Shown here piece by piece: positions 47,248-55,632 of a DNA stretch of 64,000 bases (position 1 is its first letter; every line of letters starts with the position of its first letter). The stretch lies in NCBI GenBank assembly GCA_016721905.1, contig JADKHH010000003.1, positions 124,001-188,000 on the forward strand. Reading direction: 5' to 3'. The DNA is from Candidatus Opimibacter skivensis (lineage in GTDB: Bacteria; Bacteroidota; Bacteroidia; Chitinophagales; Saprospiraceae). A model generated the notes under the pieces. The model was not told the origin of the DNA. It did no database searches and saw only the letters and a program-made list of their open reading frames with translations. A program made the position numbers and the translations under genes.

Positions 47248-47783
47248 AGTACCAGATCTGTTATGGATCCAAGATTGAGATCCTTGTCTGACACAACCAA
47301 GGGCTTGTCAACAGACGGCCATGAAATACTTAGCTCAGGGTCATCATAGCGGATGCCGTTTTCGGCGGCTTTGTGATAGTAGTTATCACATTTGTAGCTA
47401 AAGATGGTATCATCTTCCAGCACGAGGTAACCATGGGCGAAACCTCTTGGTACCCATAGTTGTCTCTTGTTTTCTCCGGAAAGGACGACGCCATAACTCA
47501 TTCCAAAAGTTGGAGAATCAGGACGCAAATCTACAGCCACATCATACACAGCGCCAGTCACTACCCTGACAAGTTTACCTTGGGCGAATTCACCTTGCTG
47601 AAAATGCAAACCCCGGAGTACGCCTTTGTCGGACTTTGCTTCATTATCCTGGACAAATGGAAAGGCACCGGGTAATTGATATCGCTGATTGTGAAAGGTC
47701 TCGAAGAAATAACCTCTTGAATCTAAAAACACACCTGGATCAATGATCCACAAACCTTCGATTTCCGTTTTTGTAATGGTCAT
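47244..47783 (-). CDS. rfbC: dTDP-4-dehydrorhamnose 3,5-epimerase
   Basis: A 179-residue cupin enzyme. RGLHFQQ and VPRGFAHGY mark the active site. The ATG at 47783 is chosen because it begins just before the first conserved strand (WIIDPGVFLDSRGYFFETF); longer readings run into der. Start lies 19 bp after der and the end overlaps rfbD. Confidence 0.95.
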   Translation of the reverse strand: MTITKTEIEGLWIIDPGVFLDSRGYFFETFHNQRYQLPGAFPFVQDNEAKSDKGVLRGLHFQQGEFAQGKLVRVVTGAVYDVAVDLRPDSPTFGMSYGVVLSGENKRQLWVPRGFAHGYLVLEDDTIFSYKCDNYYHKAAENGIRYDDPELSISWPSVDKPLVVSDKDLNLGSITDLVL

Positions 47784-47802
47784 ACCTGCGGAGTAGTCTT
47801 GA

Positions 47803-49104
47803 TTATTTCTGTCTGAAATAGATACGTATAGGTGAGCCCGTAAACTGAAAAGCTTCTCTGATCTGATTTTCAAGGAAGTTCCTGTAGTTTGTTTTGACCT
47901 CTTCAGGGTAATTACAAAACATGGCAAATGCAGGAAACGGTACCGGCAATTGGGTGCCGTATTTTATCTTGATCAGATGACCTCTGAAGGAAGGGTGGGG
48001 TTGTTTGTTGATTGCTGCTTCGATCAGGTCATTCAACTGCGAAGTAGGTATTTTCCTTGATCTGTTTTCGGCGACCTGGAGCGCGATTTCAATTGCTTTA
48101 TAAATCCGTTGCTTATCGTATACCGAAATGAAGAGAATAGGGACATCCGTAAAAGGAGCCATTTTCTGCCGGATGACTTGTTCGAAGTCTCTGGCGGTAT
48201 TGGTTTCCTTTTCAATCAGGTCCCATTTATTGACCACGATCACGATTCCTTTGCTGCGGCGTAATGCAAGCTGGAGAATGCTGAGATCCTGGCTTTCCAA
48301 GCCGGTGGTGGCATCGAGCATCAGCATACAGACATCTGAATCTTCAATGGCCTTCACTGTACGGATAACACTATAGAACTCGAGATTTTCTTCGACCATG
48401 CGTTTTTTACGCATTCCTGCGGTATCGATGATCAGGAAGTCTTTGCCGAATTTGTTATAGCGGGTATGAATTGAATCTCTGGTTGTACCTGCTATTTCAG
48501 TGACGATATGACGGGGTTCACCCATCAAGGCATTGATGAAAGAAGACTTGCCGACATTTGGTCTCCCGATGACAGCAATCTTTGGAATATCAAGGGGAGC
48601 ATCTTCTTCTGCACTCAGGTTTTCTGCCACTTCATCTAACACTTCTCCTGTCCCACTGCCTGAAATAGAAGAGAGAAAATGAGTACTGTCAAATCCAAGT
48701 GCCCAGAATTCATTAGCAGCTAATTGCCTTTCAGGGTTATCTACCTTATTGACAGTCAGAATTACTTTCTTATTTGACTTACGGAGTTTGTTTGCAATCT
48801 CTGCATCAAGATCTGTAATGCCGGTCATCACATCTGTCATAAAAATAATGACGGTGGCTTCTTCAATGGCAATATCAACCTGTTCGCGGATCGCGGCTTC
48901 AAATATATCATCTGAGTGCTCTACGAATCCACCGGTATCAATAATGCTGAATGTTTTTCCATTCCAGAAACCTGTCCCATATTGCCGGTCACGCGTTACT
49001 CCACTGATATTGTCAGTGATTGCCTGGCGTTGGCCAACCATTCTGTTAAATAACGTGGATTTACCTACGTTGGGCCTACCTACTATAGCTACAATATTGG
49101 ACAT
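47803..49104 (-). CDS. der: Ribosome biogenesis GTPase Der (EngA)
   Basis: A 433-residue, two-GTPase protein that matures the 50S subunit. Two P-loops (GRPNVGKSTLFN at residue 8 and GRPNVGKSSFIN at about 180), each with its NKxD motif (NKVDN and NKWDL), and a C-terminal KH-like domain. It follows era by 2 bp, an order seen in several Bacteroidota, in an operon that ends in the rhamnose genes. Confidence 0.97.
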   Translation of the reverse strand: MSNIVAIVGRPNVGKSTLFNRMVGQRQAITDNISGVTRDRQYGTGFWNGKTFSIIDTGGFVEHSDDIFEAAIREQVDIAIEEATVIIFMTDVMTGITDLDAEIANKLRKSNKKVILTVNKVDNPERQLAANEFWALGFDSTHFLSSISGSGTGEVLDEVAENLSAEEDAPLDIPKIAVIGRPNVGKSSFINALMGEPRHIVTEIAGTTRDSIHTRYNKFGKDFLIIDTAGMRKKRMVEENLEFYSVIRTVKAIEDSDVCMLMLDATTGLESQDLSILQLALRRSKGIVIVVNKWDLIEKETNTARDFEQVIRQKMAPFTDVPILFISVYDKQRIYKAIEIALQVAENRSRKIPTSQLNDLIEAAINKQPHPSFRGHLIKIKYGTQLPVPFPAFAMFCNYPEEVKTNYRNFLENQIREAFQFTGSPIRIYFRQK

Positions 49105-49106
49105 AA

Positions 49107-50015
49107 TCAGTTTTGGTATCCGAATGATTTAAGTGCTTTCTCATCATCACGCCAATTGTCTCGCACTTTGACATTGAGGTCTAAAAATACGCGCTTTCCA
49201 AGGAATGATTCGATCTCACCTCTTGCTTCCGTGCCTAGTTGTTTGATGGCTGATCCTCCTTTGCCGAGGATAATAGATTTCTTTCGCTCATCCAGGGTAT
49301 AGATGTTAGCGGATATTCGCGTGATGGGTCCCGCATTACTTTCCCCTTCCGTAAATGAATCAATGGTGATTTCACACGTATAAGGTATCTCGTCGCGATA
49401 GAGCTCAAGAATTTTTCCCCGGATGATTTCGCTCACAAAAAACCGCTCAGGTCGATCTGTCAGTTGATCTTTTGGATAGAATTCTGGCCCTTCCGGTAAA
49501 GACGAAACGATTTCGCCCATGAGTTCCTGTACATTATTTCCTTTCAGCGCAGATACTGTATGGATCTTTATACCTGGAAGTAATGCAGCCAATTCATTCA
49601 CCCTGGCTTCCAGTTCCTCAGCACTGACCATGTCCATTTTATTGATGATGGCCAGGACAGGCGCGGTGTGTGATGCAATACGTTGGAGCAGGTTATGCTG
49701 TTCACTGAGTGGCTCATATGGATCTGTGACAAACAGGATGATATCTGCGTCATCAAATGAAAGACTGATGAACGCATTCATCATCTGATGCATTCGATAA
49801 GCAGGCTCATCTATAAAGCCGGGTGTATCTGAAAAGACAATCTGAAAATCTTCGCTGCTCACTATCCCAATGATCCGGTGACGAGTCGTCTGCGGCTTGG
49901 AGGTGATAACAGACATCTTTTCGCCGACCAGTGCGTTGAGCAATGTTGACTTACCCATGTTGGGGCGCCCGAGAATATTGACAAATCCGGACCGGTGTAT
50001 TTTTTGTTCAGCCAA
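49107..50015 (-). CDS. era: GTPase Era
   Basis: A 302-residue 16S rRNA-maturation GTPase. P-loop GRPNMGKSTLLN (about 16), DTPG switch II, NKMD guanine motif, then the C-terminal KH domain (ILGKGGSAIKQLG, about 250-265). Its start overlaps the end of the upstream hypothetical gene by 8 bp. Confidence 0.97.
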   Translation of the reverse strand: MAEQKIHRSGFVNILGRPNMGKSTLLNALVGEKMSVITSKPQTTRHRIIGIVSSEDFQIVFSDTPGFIDEPAYRMHQMMNAFISLSFDDADIILFVTDPYEPLSEQHNLLQRIASHTAPVLAIINKMDMVSAEELEARVNELAALLPGIKIHTVSALKGNNVQELMGEIVSSLPEGPEFYPKDQLTDRPERFFVSEIIRGKILELYRDEIPYTCEITIDSFTEGESNAGPITRISANIYTLDERKKSIILGKGGSAIKQLGTEARGEIESFLGKRVFLDLNVKVRDNWRDDEKALKSFGYQN

Positions 50016-50586
50016 CGCGTAATAGGTTTTGAGAGAAAATCTGTTGCTCTGCCCATTTGAGCAGTGCCCTTGGTTTACGGCCTCTCCAGGGAGAATCCGT
50101 CAGCAAGTGGACATAATGATTGAGGCCGTATCCATACATTTCATCTGAAACATGTTTCAACGGATTGATAATAGCTACCCAACCCTCGTTATCAGATACC
50201 TCATCATGCCATTCTTCATAATAGGCATTGTCATCTGCAGCATGGTAATTGAGCACATTTTCGCATACCAGCATAAACTTATTGATGCCTTCATTTTGCA
50301 TGAGATCTGTGATTTCCCTACGCAGTGTCATGATGTCATTGGTGATACAGTCGTTCCACTCGCCAATCATTTCAATAATGGCATAATGGAGTTCGTAATC
50401 GACGTAAATGATCTTGATGTAGAGCGTTGGGCTTCCTATTTCATCCCATTGGGGGTGGATGTAATAATTGTAAATCGCGTTGGTGTAATAGAATTCGTCA
50501 TAGTCACGGCCGTACAGGGGAGACCGTTGGTCCTCTGAAGCAATATATGCATCTCTCCATTGAAAATACGGCTCGATATCGTGCAT
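50008..50586 (-). CDS. Conserved hypothetical protein upstream of era
   Basis: A 192-residue acidic, aromatic-rich soluble protein with no signal peptide and no recognisable domain. It is rich in Tyr and Asp (EPYFQWRDAYIASEDQRSPLYG, NYYIHPQWDEIGS). The ATG at 50586 is preferred because a TATTTTTG promoter box ends five bases before it; reading further upstream would run into the divergent NadR-like gene. Overlap with era suggests a shared message, though no functional link is shown. Confidence 0.7.
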   Translation of the reverse strand: MHDIEPYFQWRDAYIASEDQRSPLYGRDYDEFYYTNAIYNYYIHPQWDEIGSPTLYIKIIYVDYELHYAIIEMIGEWNDCITNDIMTLRREITDLMQNEGINKFMLVCENVLNYHAADDNAYYEEWHDEVSDNEGWVAIINPLKHVSDEMYGYGLNHYVHLLTDSPWRGRKPRALLKWAEQQIFSQNLLRVG

Positions 50587-50590
50587 GGCA

Positions 50591-50598
50591 CAAAAATA
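50591..50598 (-). promoter_or_regulatory. -7 promoter box giving a near-leaderless message
   Basis: TATTTTTG on the minus strand, exact TAnnTTTG. With the usual four-base spacing, transcription would begin at the ATG (50586) or one base before it. Confidence 0.4.
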
Positions 50599-50617
50599 CA
50601 AGTTTCGGGCGTAGGGA

Positions 50618-50647
50618 TTGGCAGAAACCAGCAGTGCTATAACTTTG
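50618..50647 (+). promoter_or_regulatory. Promoter of the NadR-like gene
   Basis: TTG at 50618-50620, 19 bases, then TAACTTTG at 50640-50647: the best two-part Bacteroidota promoter match in the window. Predicted start near 50651, 11 bases before the ATG. Confidence 0.65.
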
Positions 50648-50661
50648 TTAACAGGAAGCCG

Positions 50662-51222
50662 ATGCAGCATAAACCATTTATAATCACCATAGTTGGACCC
50701 GAGAGTAGTGGTAAAACCACTCTGGCCAGGGAGTTAGCCTCCTTCCATGACGCACCATGGGTGCCTGAATTTGCCAGGAAGTATCTGGAAGGGCTTGGGA
50801 GGCCTTACGAGGAGAATGACCTTATAAGGATAGCTGAAGGACAATTGGAGGCTATTTTGGCGGTTTTGGGTTGGCAGTCTTCAGTTCTCAGTTTACCCCC
50901 TGGCCCCCTGAAGGGGGTGAAAATTGAAGCTACAGCGCAGCATTCCTTTCTGACATTTCAAAGGGAGGAGTTTGGAGAGGAGCCGAGGCCCCTCGTGATA
51001 GTAGATAGTGGGATGTTGAGTCTGAGGATGTGGGCCAGGATAAAGTATGGAATTACGATTCCAGTTGTGGAGCATGCATTGAAAGAGGATGTTACTTCAC
51101 TCTATATCCTGTGTCGGCCAGTAATTGAATGGGAAGCTGATCCACTTAGAGAAGCACCGAGGCTCCTCGATCGGGTGTGGATTTATAACCAGTTTCTCAA
51201 AGAACTTAGTTCTGTTCGATAG
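50662..51222 (+). CDS. NadR/Ttd14-like P-loop ATPase with internal insertion
   Basis: A 186-residue nucleotide-binding protein with Walker A GPESSGKTTLAREL (about 10-22), then VPEFARKYLEGLGRPYEENDLIRIAEGQLEA as in the kinase domain of NadR-like proteins, which act on NAD precursors. VIVDSGMLSLRMWARIKYG is the downstream conserved block. Between them, residues about 72-107 are extra and include a proline/glycine stretch coded by a GC-rich palindrome; homologues run straight across. The ATG at 50662 follows a good promoter. Specificity (nicotinamide ribonucleoside or other) is uncertain. Confidence 0.8.
   Translation: MQHKPFIITIVGPESSGKTTLARELASFHDAPWVPEFARKYLEGLGRPYEENDLIRIAEGQLEAILAVLGWQSSVLSLPPGPLKGVKIEATAQHSFLTFQREEFGEEPRPLVIVDSGMLSLRMWARIKYGITIPVVEHALKEDVTSLYILCRPVIEWEADPLREAPRLLDRVWIYNQFLKELSSVR
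50895..50918. repeat. GC-rich palindrome inside the NadR-like gene
   Basis: CCCCC (50904-50908), TGAA, GGGGG (50913-50917), with a competing ACCCCC/GGGGGT pairing from 50895. The base composition is unlike the surrounding gene, and the site codes for the part of the protein not expected from the family. Confidence 0.65.
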
Positions 51223-52039
51223 CGGTAATCCACTTTAATACAGCATGGATAAGTACATCAATGGAGCGTCCTGACTGTTTGCTGAATTGTCCCTGTAGTC
51301 TTTGTGCAAGAATGTCATTGAAGGAGATGGCTTTGTGACCCAGGATATCGGAAAGAAGATAGATAGCTGAAGACTCCATTTCCAGGTTCATGAATGGCAG
51401 TCCGTCTATTTCAATCTCATGTAACTCGTCAATTTGAATATCATAATCCAACTCTGCACGTATAACGCGGCCCTGGGGTCCATAAAAGCCAGGGCAAGTC
51501 AACGTGATCCCTTCTTTATAAGGTTCAGGAAATCCATTCAGGTCAAAATGATACCTGCTAGTCAGGTAGGACCATGCGGGTAACAGCCGATGATCAAAAT
51601 GTTGATGCTGATAATACATGCCGATGACATCTGTACCAACTGCGAGGCCTGTGACAACAATGTCATCTGCATATACATCAGGATGAATGGAACCTGAGGT
51701 GCCAATCCGGATCAGATTAAGTGATGTAAGATTTTCTTTTACCTTCCTGGTCTTCAGATCCACATTGACAAGGGCATCAAGTTCATTGATGACAATATCA
51801 ATATTGTCTGTACCAATTCCTGTGGAGACAACAGTGATCCTTTGATTATTAAACCATCCGGTGTGGGTGATAAACTCACGCTTCTGTTTGATCAGGTCAA
51901 TTGTATCAAAAAAGTTGGAAACTTTAGCAACCCTCCCTGGGTCGCCTACCAGGATAACGGTGGGCGCTACGTCTTCCGGGAGAAGGTTGAGATGGTAGAT
52001 GGAGCCATCGGGATTGAGGATGAGTTCGGCAGCATTCAT
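51206..52039 (-). CDS. Nucleoside phosphorylase
   Basis: A 277-residue purine or uridine phosphorylase of the PNP/UDP family (GDPGRVAKVSNFF near residue 30, IGTGIGT-like VSTGIGTDNIDIV, RIGTSGSIHPDV, and FMNLEMESSAIYLLS at the C-terminal specificity region). It salvages nucleosides with phosphate. The start at 52039 (MNAAELILNPDGS) is preferred; longer readings pass through a TTTTCAC heptamer array. Its end overlaps the converging NadR-like gene by 17 bp. Substrate base cannot be fixed from sequence. Confidence 0.9.
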   Translation of the reverse strand: MNAAELILNPDGSIYHLNLLPEDVAPTVILVGDPGRVAKVSNFFDTIDLIKQKREFITHTGWFNNQRITVVSTGIGTDNIDIVINELDALVNVDLKTRKVKENLTSLNLIRIGTSGSIHPDVYADDIVVTGLAVGTDVIGMYYQHQHFDHRLLPAWSYLTSRYHFDLNGFPEPYKEGITLTCPGFYGPQGRVIRAELDYDIQIDELHEIEIDGLPFMNLEMESSAIYLLSDILGHKAISFNDILAQRLQGQFSKQSGRSIDVLIHAVLKWITAIEQN

Positions 52040-52041
52040 AA

Positions 52042-52069
52042 TGAAAAGTGAAAAGTGAAAAGTGAAAAG
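52042..52069 (+). repeat. Heptamer array (TGAAAAG) beside a start codon
   Basis: Four exact tandem copies of TGAAAAG, identical in unit to the lysS array. Here it adjoins the start codon of the minus-strand phosphorylase gene, so the purine strand is antisense, unlike the other arrays. Confidence 0.92.
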
Positions 52070-52141
52070 TGAGCGGCTTAGATTGGGAAAATTAGTGACT
52101 TGTCTTGACAATTAAAGAATCAATTTGAAGTGAGGCGGGGT

Positions 52142-52149
52142 TATCTTTG
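52142..52149 (+). promoter_or_regulatory. -7 promoter box of the ArsC-like gene (leaderless)
   Basis: TATCTTTG, exact TAnnTTTG. The start codon follows three bases later, so the expected transcription start coincides with the A of ATG 52153. Confidence 0.5.
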
Positions 52150-52152
52150 AGG

Positions 52153-52512
52153 ATGAAGAAGATTTATTATTTATCTACTTGTGATACATGTCGGACGATT
52201 ATCAAAAGGCTTGGTGGGCTGAAAGATTTTGAGTGGCAGGATATTAAGACAGAGCCGATTACAAAGTCTCAGTTAAAGGAGATGAAGGACATGGCAGGTT
52301 CGTATGAGGCATTGTTTAGTCGCAGGGCCATCAAGTATAAGGAGATGGGATTGAAAGACCAGGTGTTGCAGGAGAAAGACTTTCAACGGCTCATATTACA
52401 GGAGTATACGTTTCTGAAAAGACCGGTGATTATATACGGCGATAAGATATTTGTGGGTAATGAGGAAAAGACTGTTGCTGCGGCGGAACAAGCGATCCCA
52501 AATGCCAAATAG
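52153..52512 (+). CDS. ArsC/Spx-family thioredoxin-fold protein
   Basis: A 119-residue protein of the arsenate reductase-like family with STCDTC (a CxxC, about residues 8-13) in the active-site loop, FEWQDIKTEPITKSQL and LKRPVIIYGDKIFVGN (cis-Pro loop) near the C-terminus. It could be a thiol reductase or a Spx/YffB-type protein; the RPxxR-like arsenate-site arginine is not clear, so arsenate reduction should not be assumed. No ars genes nearby. Confidence 0.85.
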   Translation: MKKIYYLSTCDTCRTIIKRLGGLKDFEWQDIKTEPITKSQLKEMKDMAGSYEALFSRRAIKYKEMGLKDQVLQEKDFQRLILQEYTFLKRPVIIYGDKIFVGNEEKTVAAAEQAIPNAK

Positions 52513-52520
52513 TTAACTGA

Positions 52521-53042
52521 CTATGGATTACACCTTAGAATGATCGGCGTGGTAAGGATTTCATTGCTTTTGTGATCAGCCCGGTCTTTAATATAAATGC
52601 GGTATTGGATCGTATCCAATGGAAACTGGTCATTTGGCATGCAGGGGTCTGAGCCATCAGGATAAATACAGCAAGTGGAAAACAAGACAATTCTTACCTC
52701 ACCTTCGACGCCATTGCCGGCGCCATCTTCAGGAATGGTGGGGATTCCAAAGGTATTATCCAGAGTGCCTGTGCGTTCATCAATAAAGAAGATATTGTTT
52801 TCCGGATCAGCATCTGTACGGCCTATATCACCATCACCATCTTCAAAGCGGAAACGTACTATGAGGGAATCCTGCTGAAAGATGCCCTGATCCATGGTGT
52901 CTTTGGACAGACTCAGAAATTCGATATAAGGCTCATCAGGATAGTTTGGCGCTTCAAGGCATTGCCAGCCCGCTATGGCTAGCAGGAGTAAAAGGCCTAT
53001 TTTTGACCCTGATGACAGTACCGGAGATACAACGTGATTCAT
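52521..53042 (-). CDS. Hypothetical lipoprotein
   Basis: A 173-residue lipoprotein (signal peptide with lipobox AGWQC, cysteine about 28). The mature part has a DGDGDIGRTDADPENN stretch, Asp-rich as in calcium loops, and two adjacent cysteines (FSTCC). I do not recognise the family. Its first 31 bases overlap, on the opposite strand, the start of the LuxE-like gene. Confidence 0.78.
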   Translation of the reverse strand: MNHVVSPVLSSGSKIGLLLLLAIAGWQCLEAPNYPDEPYIEFLSLSKDTMDQGIFQQDSLIVRFRFEDGDGDIGRTDADPENNIFFIDERTGTLDNTFGIPTIPEDGAGNGVEGEVRIVLFSTCCIYPDGSDPCMPNDQFPLDTIQYRIYIKDRADHKSNEILTTPIILRCNP

Positions 53043-54013
53043 TAGTCCGCCGAATATACGATATAAACGAAAAGGACTTTGAAGGTGTTGCGATGGATGT
53101 CTGGAAATATCAATATGTCTTCAACCCGCTTTACAGGTCCTATTGTGATTTGTTGAAGGTCGGGCCGGATGAGGTACACAGTATCGCGGATATTCCCTAC
53201 CTGCCGATCGTCATGTTTAGGGAACACGATGTGAGAACCGGTAACTGGGTCCCGGAGAAAATTTTTCGCAGCAGTGGCACTACCGGAAGCATTCAGAGCA
53301 AGCATTTGGTGCGGGAGCTGAATTGGTATCACAAGATCTGCAGGAAATGTTTTCAGATTCCGGTTGATAAGCCGGAACAATATGCCTGGATTGGTTTGCT
53401 TCCTTCGTATCTCGAAAGGACAGACTCTTCGCTTGTATCTATGGTTCACCATTTTATGGAGAGCAGCAAACATCCGGAGAATAGGTTTTTTCCGCAGATC
53501 AGCGAGGAGATCATTACATCTTTAAAGTTGCTGCAACAATCTAATAAGCCAACCATACTGATAGGAGTGAGTTTCGCATTGATTGATTTGTTTGCCCGCG
53601 CAGATGTCCCCGTCTGGGATAACCTGCTGGTGATTGAAACTGGTGGCATGAAGGGGAGAGGAAGGGAAATCACGAGAGATGAATTGTATCAACAATTACG
53701 AGTGCATTATAGCGGACTCAGGATAGCCAGCGAATATGGCATGACAGAATTGTTATCACAGGCATATCGTATGGATGGTCATTTTCATAGCGGACCAACC
53801 ATGCGTGTATATATGCGGGATATTAGTGACCCGTTGAGGATGATTGGCGATGGACAGCGAGGCGTTATTAATGTTATTGATCTGGCTAATATTGATACGT
53901 GTGCTTTTATCGCAACGGATGATATTGGTATCGCTTATCCGGATGGAGGATTTGATGTGCTGGGGAGGCTCGACAATAGTGACTTGAGGGGGTGCAACTT
54001 GCTCTATGTGTGA
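53012..54013 (+). CDS. LuxE/acyl-protein synthetase-like enzyme
   Basis: A 333-residue adenylate-forming enzyme of the LuxE acyl-protein synthetase family. The nucleotide loop FRSSGTTGSIQSKH, PSYLERTDSSLVSMV, ETGGMKGRGREITR and EYGMTELLSQAY (the adenylation motif) are in order. It would activate a fatty or other carboxylic acid and transfer it to a protein or thiol. No luxC or luxD-type gene is beside it. The ATG at 53012 begins MTVPEIQRDSL and matches Bacteroidota homologues; further upstream codons lie antisense to the lipoprotein. A purine octamer array starts in its stop codon. Confidence 0.85.
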   Translation: MTVPEIQRDSLVRRIYDINEKDFEGVAMDVWKYQYVFNPLYRSYCDLLKVGPDEVHSIADIPYLPIVMFREHDVRTGNWVPEKIFRSSGTTGSIQSKHLVRELNWYHKICRKCFQIPVDKPEQYAWIGLLPSYLERTDSSLVSMVHHFMESSKHPENRFFPQISEEIITSLKLLQQSNKPTILIGVSFALIDLFARADVPVWDNLLVIETGGMKGRGREITRDELYQQLRVHYSGLRIASEYGMTELLSQAYRMDGHFHSGPTMRVYMRDISDPLRMIGDGQRGVINVIDLANIDTCAFIATDDIGIAYPDGGFDVLGRLDNSDLRGCNLLYV

Positions 54014-54140
54014 GAGGTGTAAGAGAGTAAGAGAGTGAGAGGTTTGAGAGAGTAAGAGGCGGAAGGGCAGAAGGGCAGAAGGGCAGAAAGGAAGAGGCGA
54101 AAAGGGACTGAAATGGTGAAGGTGAAGGGGCAGAAGGGAA
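54008..54140 (+). repeat. Purine-rich octamer arrays at the LuxE-like stop codon
   Basis: Roughly 130 nearly pure purine bases. Units GTGTGAGA, GTGTAAGA, GAGTAAGA and GAGTGAGA (54008-54040) begin inside the TGA at 54011; three tandem AAGGGCAG copies follow at 54063-54086, then decay. The remaining 54141-54281 has no coding potential; a small GAGCC/GGCTC hairpin lies near 54150. Confidence 0.88.
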
Positions 54141-54281
54141 TTCTAACTGAGCCTGCGGCTCTGATGAAAAACTTTGGATTTCACCAAACCTTCGAATACC
54201 AAGTTGCAATAATTTTAGATTCTTAGGCCAAACGGGGGGGCCAGTTTTTTACAAAACCCTCACAACCAGAAGGGCGCTTGT

Positions 54282-55445
54282 CTATTGGTAGAAGGGGAGT
54301 ATTCCTTTACGATCGGCTTCGTTTTTTATATTTGCCAACTCTACATACAGGGTAGTAGGGTAAGGTACTCTCAACATGTAAAGATTACGGGTGGAAACAG
54401 ATCCCTGGTATTCATTTCCTGCGCGGTATTTGGCATATTTCTGCGCGAAAACTTCCTGCACATTATTGGCCAGTTTTTTTCCTGATTTGGAGTGTTCAAA
54501 GTGATAGAAGAAAACATCCTGGCGGTGGTTTTCAGAACGGGAATCTACATGGATACAAACCAGAAATTGTTCTTTGATGCCAGCCTTTGTATAATACCCA
54601 TAGAGGTCGTTAATCGCATCCGTGCGCTGTTTGAGCCGTGCGAGTTGATTGATTGGAATAGTTTGGGTGCCCATTGTCTTTTCGTCATGATCACATACGA
54701 GGATATCATCATTGCGGATGCCATCGTTCCCGTCCTGGATGACGATATGGACCTTGGCGCCGTTTTCCATCAGGTTTCTGGCCAGGCGCAGAGATACATC
54801 GTAGGCGTATTCATCTTCGCAGATACTTCGGCTGCCCATCTGCGCCATAGCTCCGGGATCAGGGCCACCGTGTCCGGCAGAGATATAATACACTTTGCCT
54901 TTTAATTTTTCGCTCTTACGCACGACGTTTCCATATTCGGATCCGAATATGGAGGCTGTCTCACTTACCGCGGTAGTTGTTGGTTTTTCTGGATTTGAAT
55001 TGTTTTCAGCAATGATGATGGGCTTTTCATTGGTTTGAGCACAATTGAGCTCATGATACGGCACCCACAGGATCTTGCTAGATTCATAATCGCTTTTGCG
55101 GAGATTGCGGTTGAGGATGATTCGGTTATAATTGGCGATCCGCTTAGCGACGTCCATGTCGTTGATACCGATAGTGCTTCGTATGCTCTGACCGTTATAT
55201 TGGTAGATCATGACCGGAATTTTGTATTCCTTGCCTTCAAACAATGGATCTTTGCGTTTTAACTGGTTCAGTTCGAGAAACTTATCCATGTTGCATTCAT
55301 ACTCATCCAATTCGTACCTGTTGAGGAGTATAGTAATGCCATCCCCGGCTTTGGCAGTGACACTATAGAAATAGGGTGCATTGCCCGGAGCGGCATAAAC
55401 GGTTAGAAACCAGAGGGTAAAGACTGAGGTGAGCAGGCCTTGCAT
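54282..55445 (-). CDS. N-acetylmuramoyl-L-alanine amidase (Amidase_3 family)
   Basis: A 387-residue zinc hydrolase that cuts the peptide stem from peptidoglycan. Signal peptide (about 1-18), a LysM-like segment (about 28-80: VTAKAGDGITILLNRY, then LFEGKEYKIPV), and a C-terminal Amidase_3 domain (about 184-387) with the ligands H in SAGHGG, E in ICEDEYAYD, H in CIHVDSR and E in YVELANIKN. It acts in the periplasm, likely in daughter-cell separation or wall turnover. A -7 box lies 24 bp upstream. Confidence 0.93.
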   Translation of the reverse strand: MQGLLTSVFTLWFLTVYAAPGNAPYFYSVTAKAGDGITILLNRYELDEYECNMDKFLELNQLKRKDPLFEGKEYKIPVMIYQYNGQSIRSTIGINDMDVAKRIANYNRIILNRNLRKSDYESSKILWVPYHELNCAQTNEKPIIIAENNSNPEKPTTTAVSETASIFGSEYGNVVRKSEKLKGKVYYISAGHGGPDPGAMAQMGSRSICEDEYAYDVSLRLARNLMENGAKVHIVIQDGNDGIRNDDILVCDHDEKTMGTQTIPINQLARLKQRTDAINDLYGYYTKAGIKEQFLVCIHVDSRSENHRQDVFFYHFEHSKSGKKLANNVQEVFAQKYAKYRAGNEYQGSVSTRNLYMLRVPYPTTLYVELANIKNEADRKGILPFYQ

Positions 55446-55468
55446 TTTATTTAAGTCGTTGATTATTA

Positions 55469-55476
55469 CAAAGGTA
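55469..55476 (-). promoter_or_regulatory. -7 promoter box of the amidase gene
   Basis: TACCTTTG on the minus strand, exact TAnnTTTG; predicted start near 55465, about 20 nt before the ATG. Confidence 0.5.
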
Positions 55477-55618
55477 ATACATTATAGATATATTTAATAT
55501 AGACGTATATTTCAAATTTAAGAACACCTTCATTTTTGGAGAAATGGAAGACCACTTCCTCAAGGATTTATTTCCTCCTCTTGTTTGCACAGCCCATAGC
55601 TCCTCCGCTTATACCTGT

Positions 55619-55626
55619 TATCTTTG
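55619..55626 (+). promoter_or_regulatory. -7 promoter box of the ccm operon
   Basis: TATCTTTG, exact TAnnTTTG, ending seven bases before the ccmB ATG; the predicted start site (about 55630) leaves almost no leader. Confidence 0.5.
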
Positions 55627-55632
55627 CCATGA

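Noticed and set aside
50875..50985. NadR-like insertion as an intein or intron
   Set aside because: Far too short and without splicing motifs.
53907..54209. Minus-strand open frame rich in Ser and Pro
   Set aside because: It is the complement of the purine-rich repeat tract and overlaps the end of the LuxE-like gene; its composition is explained by the repeats.
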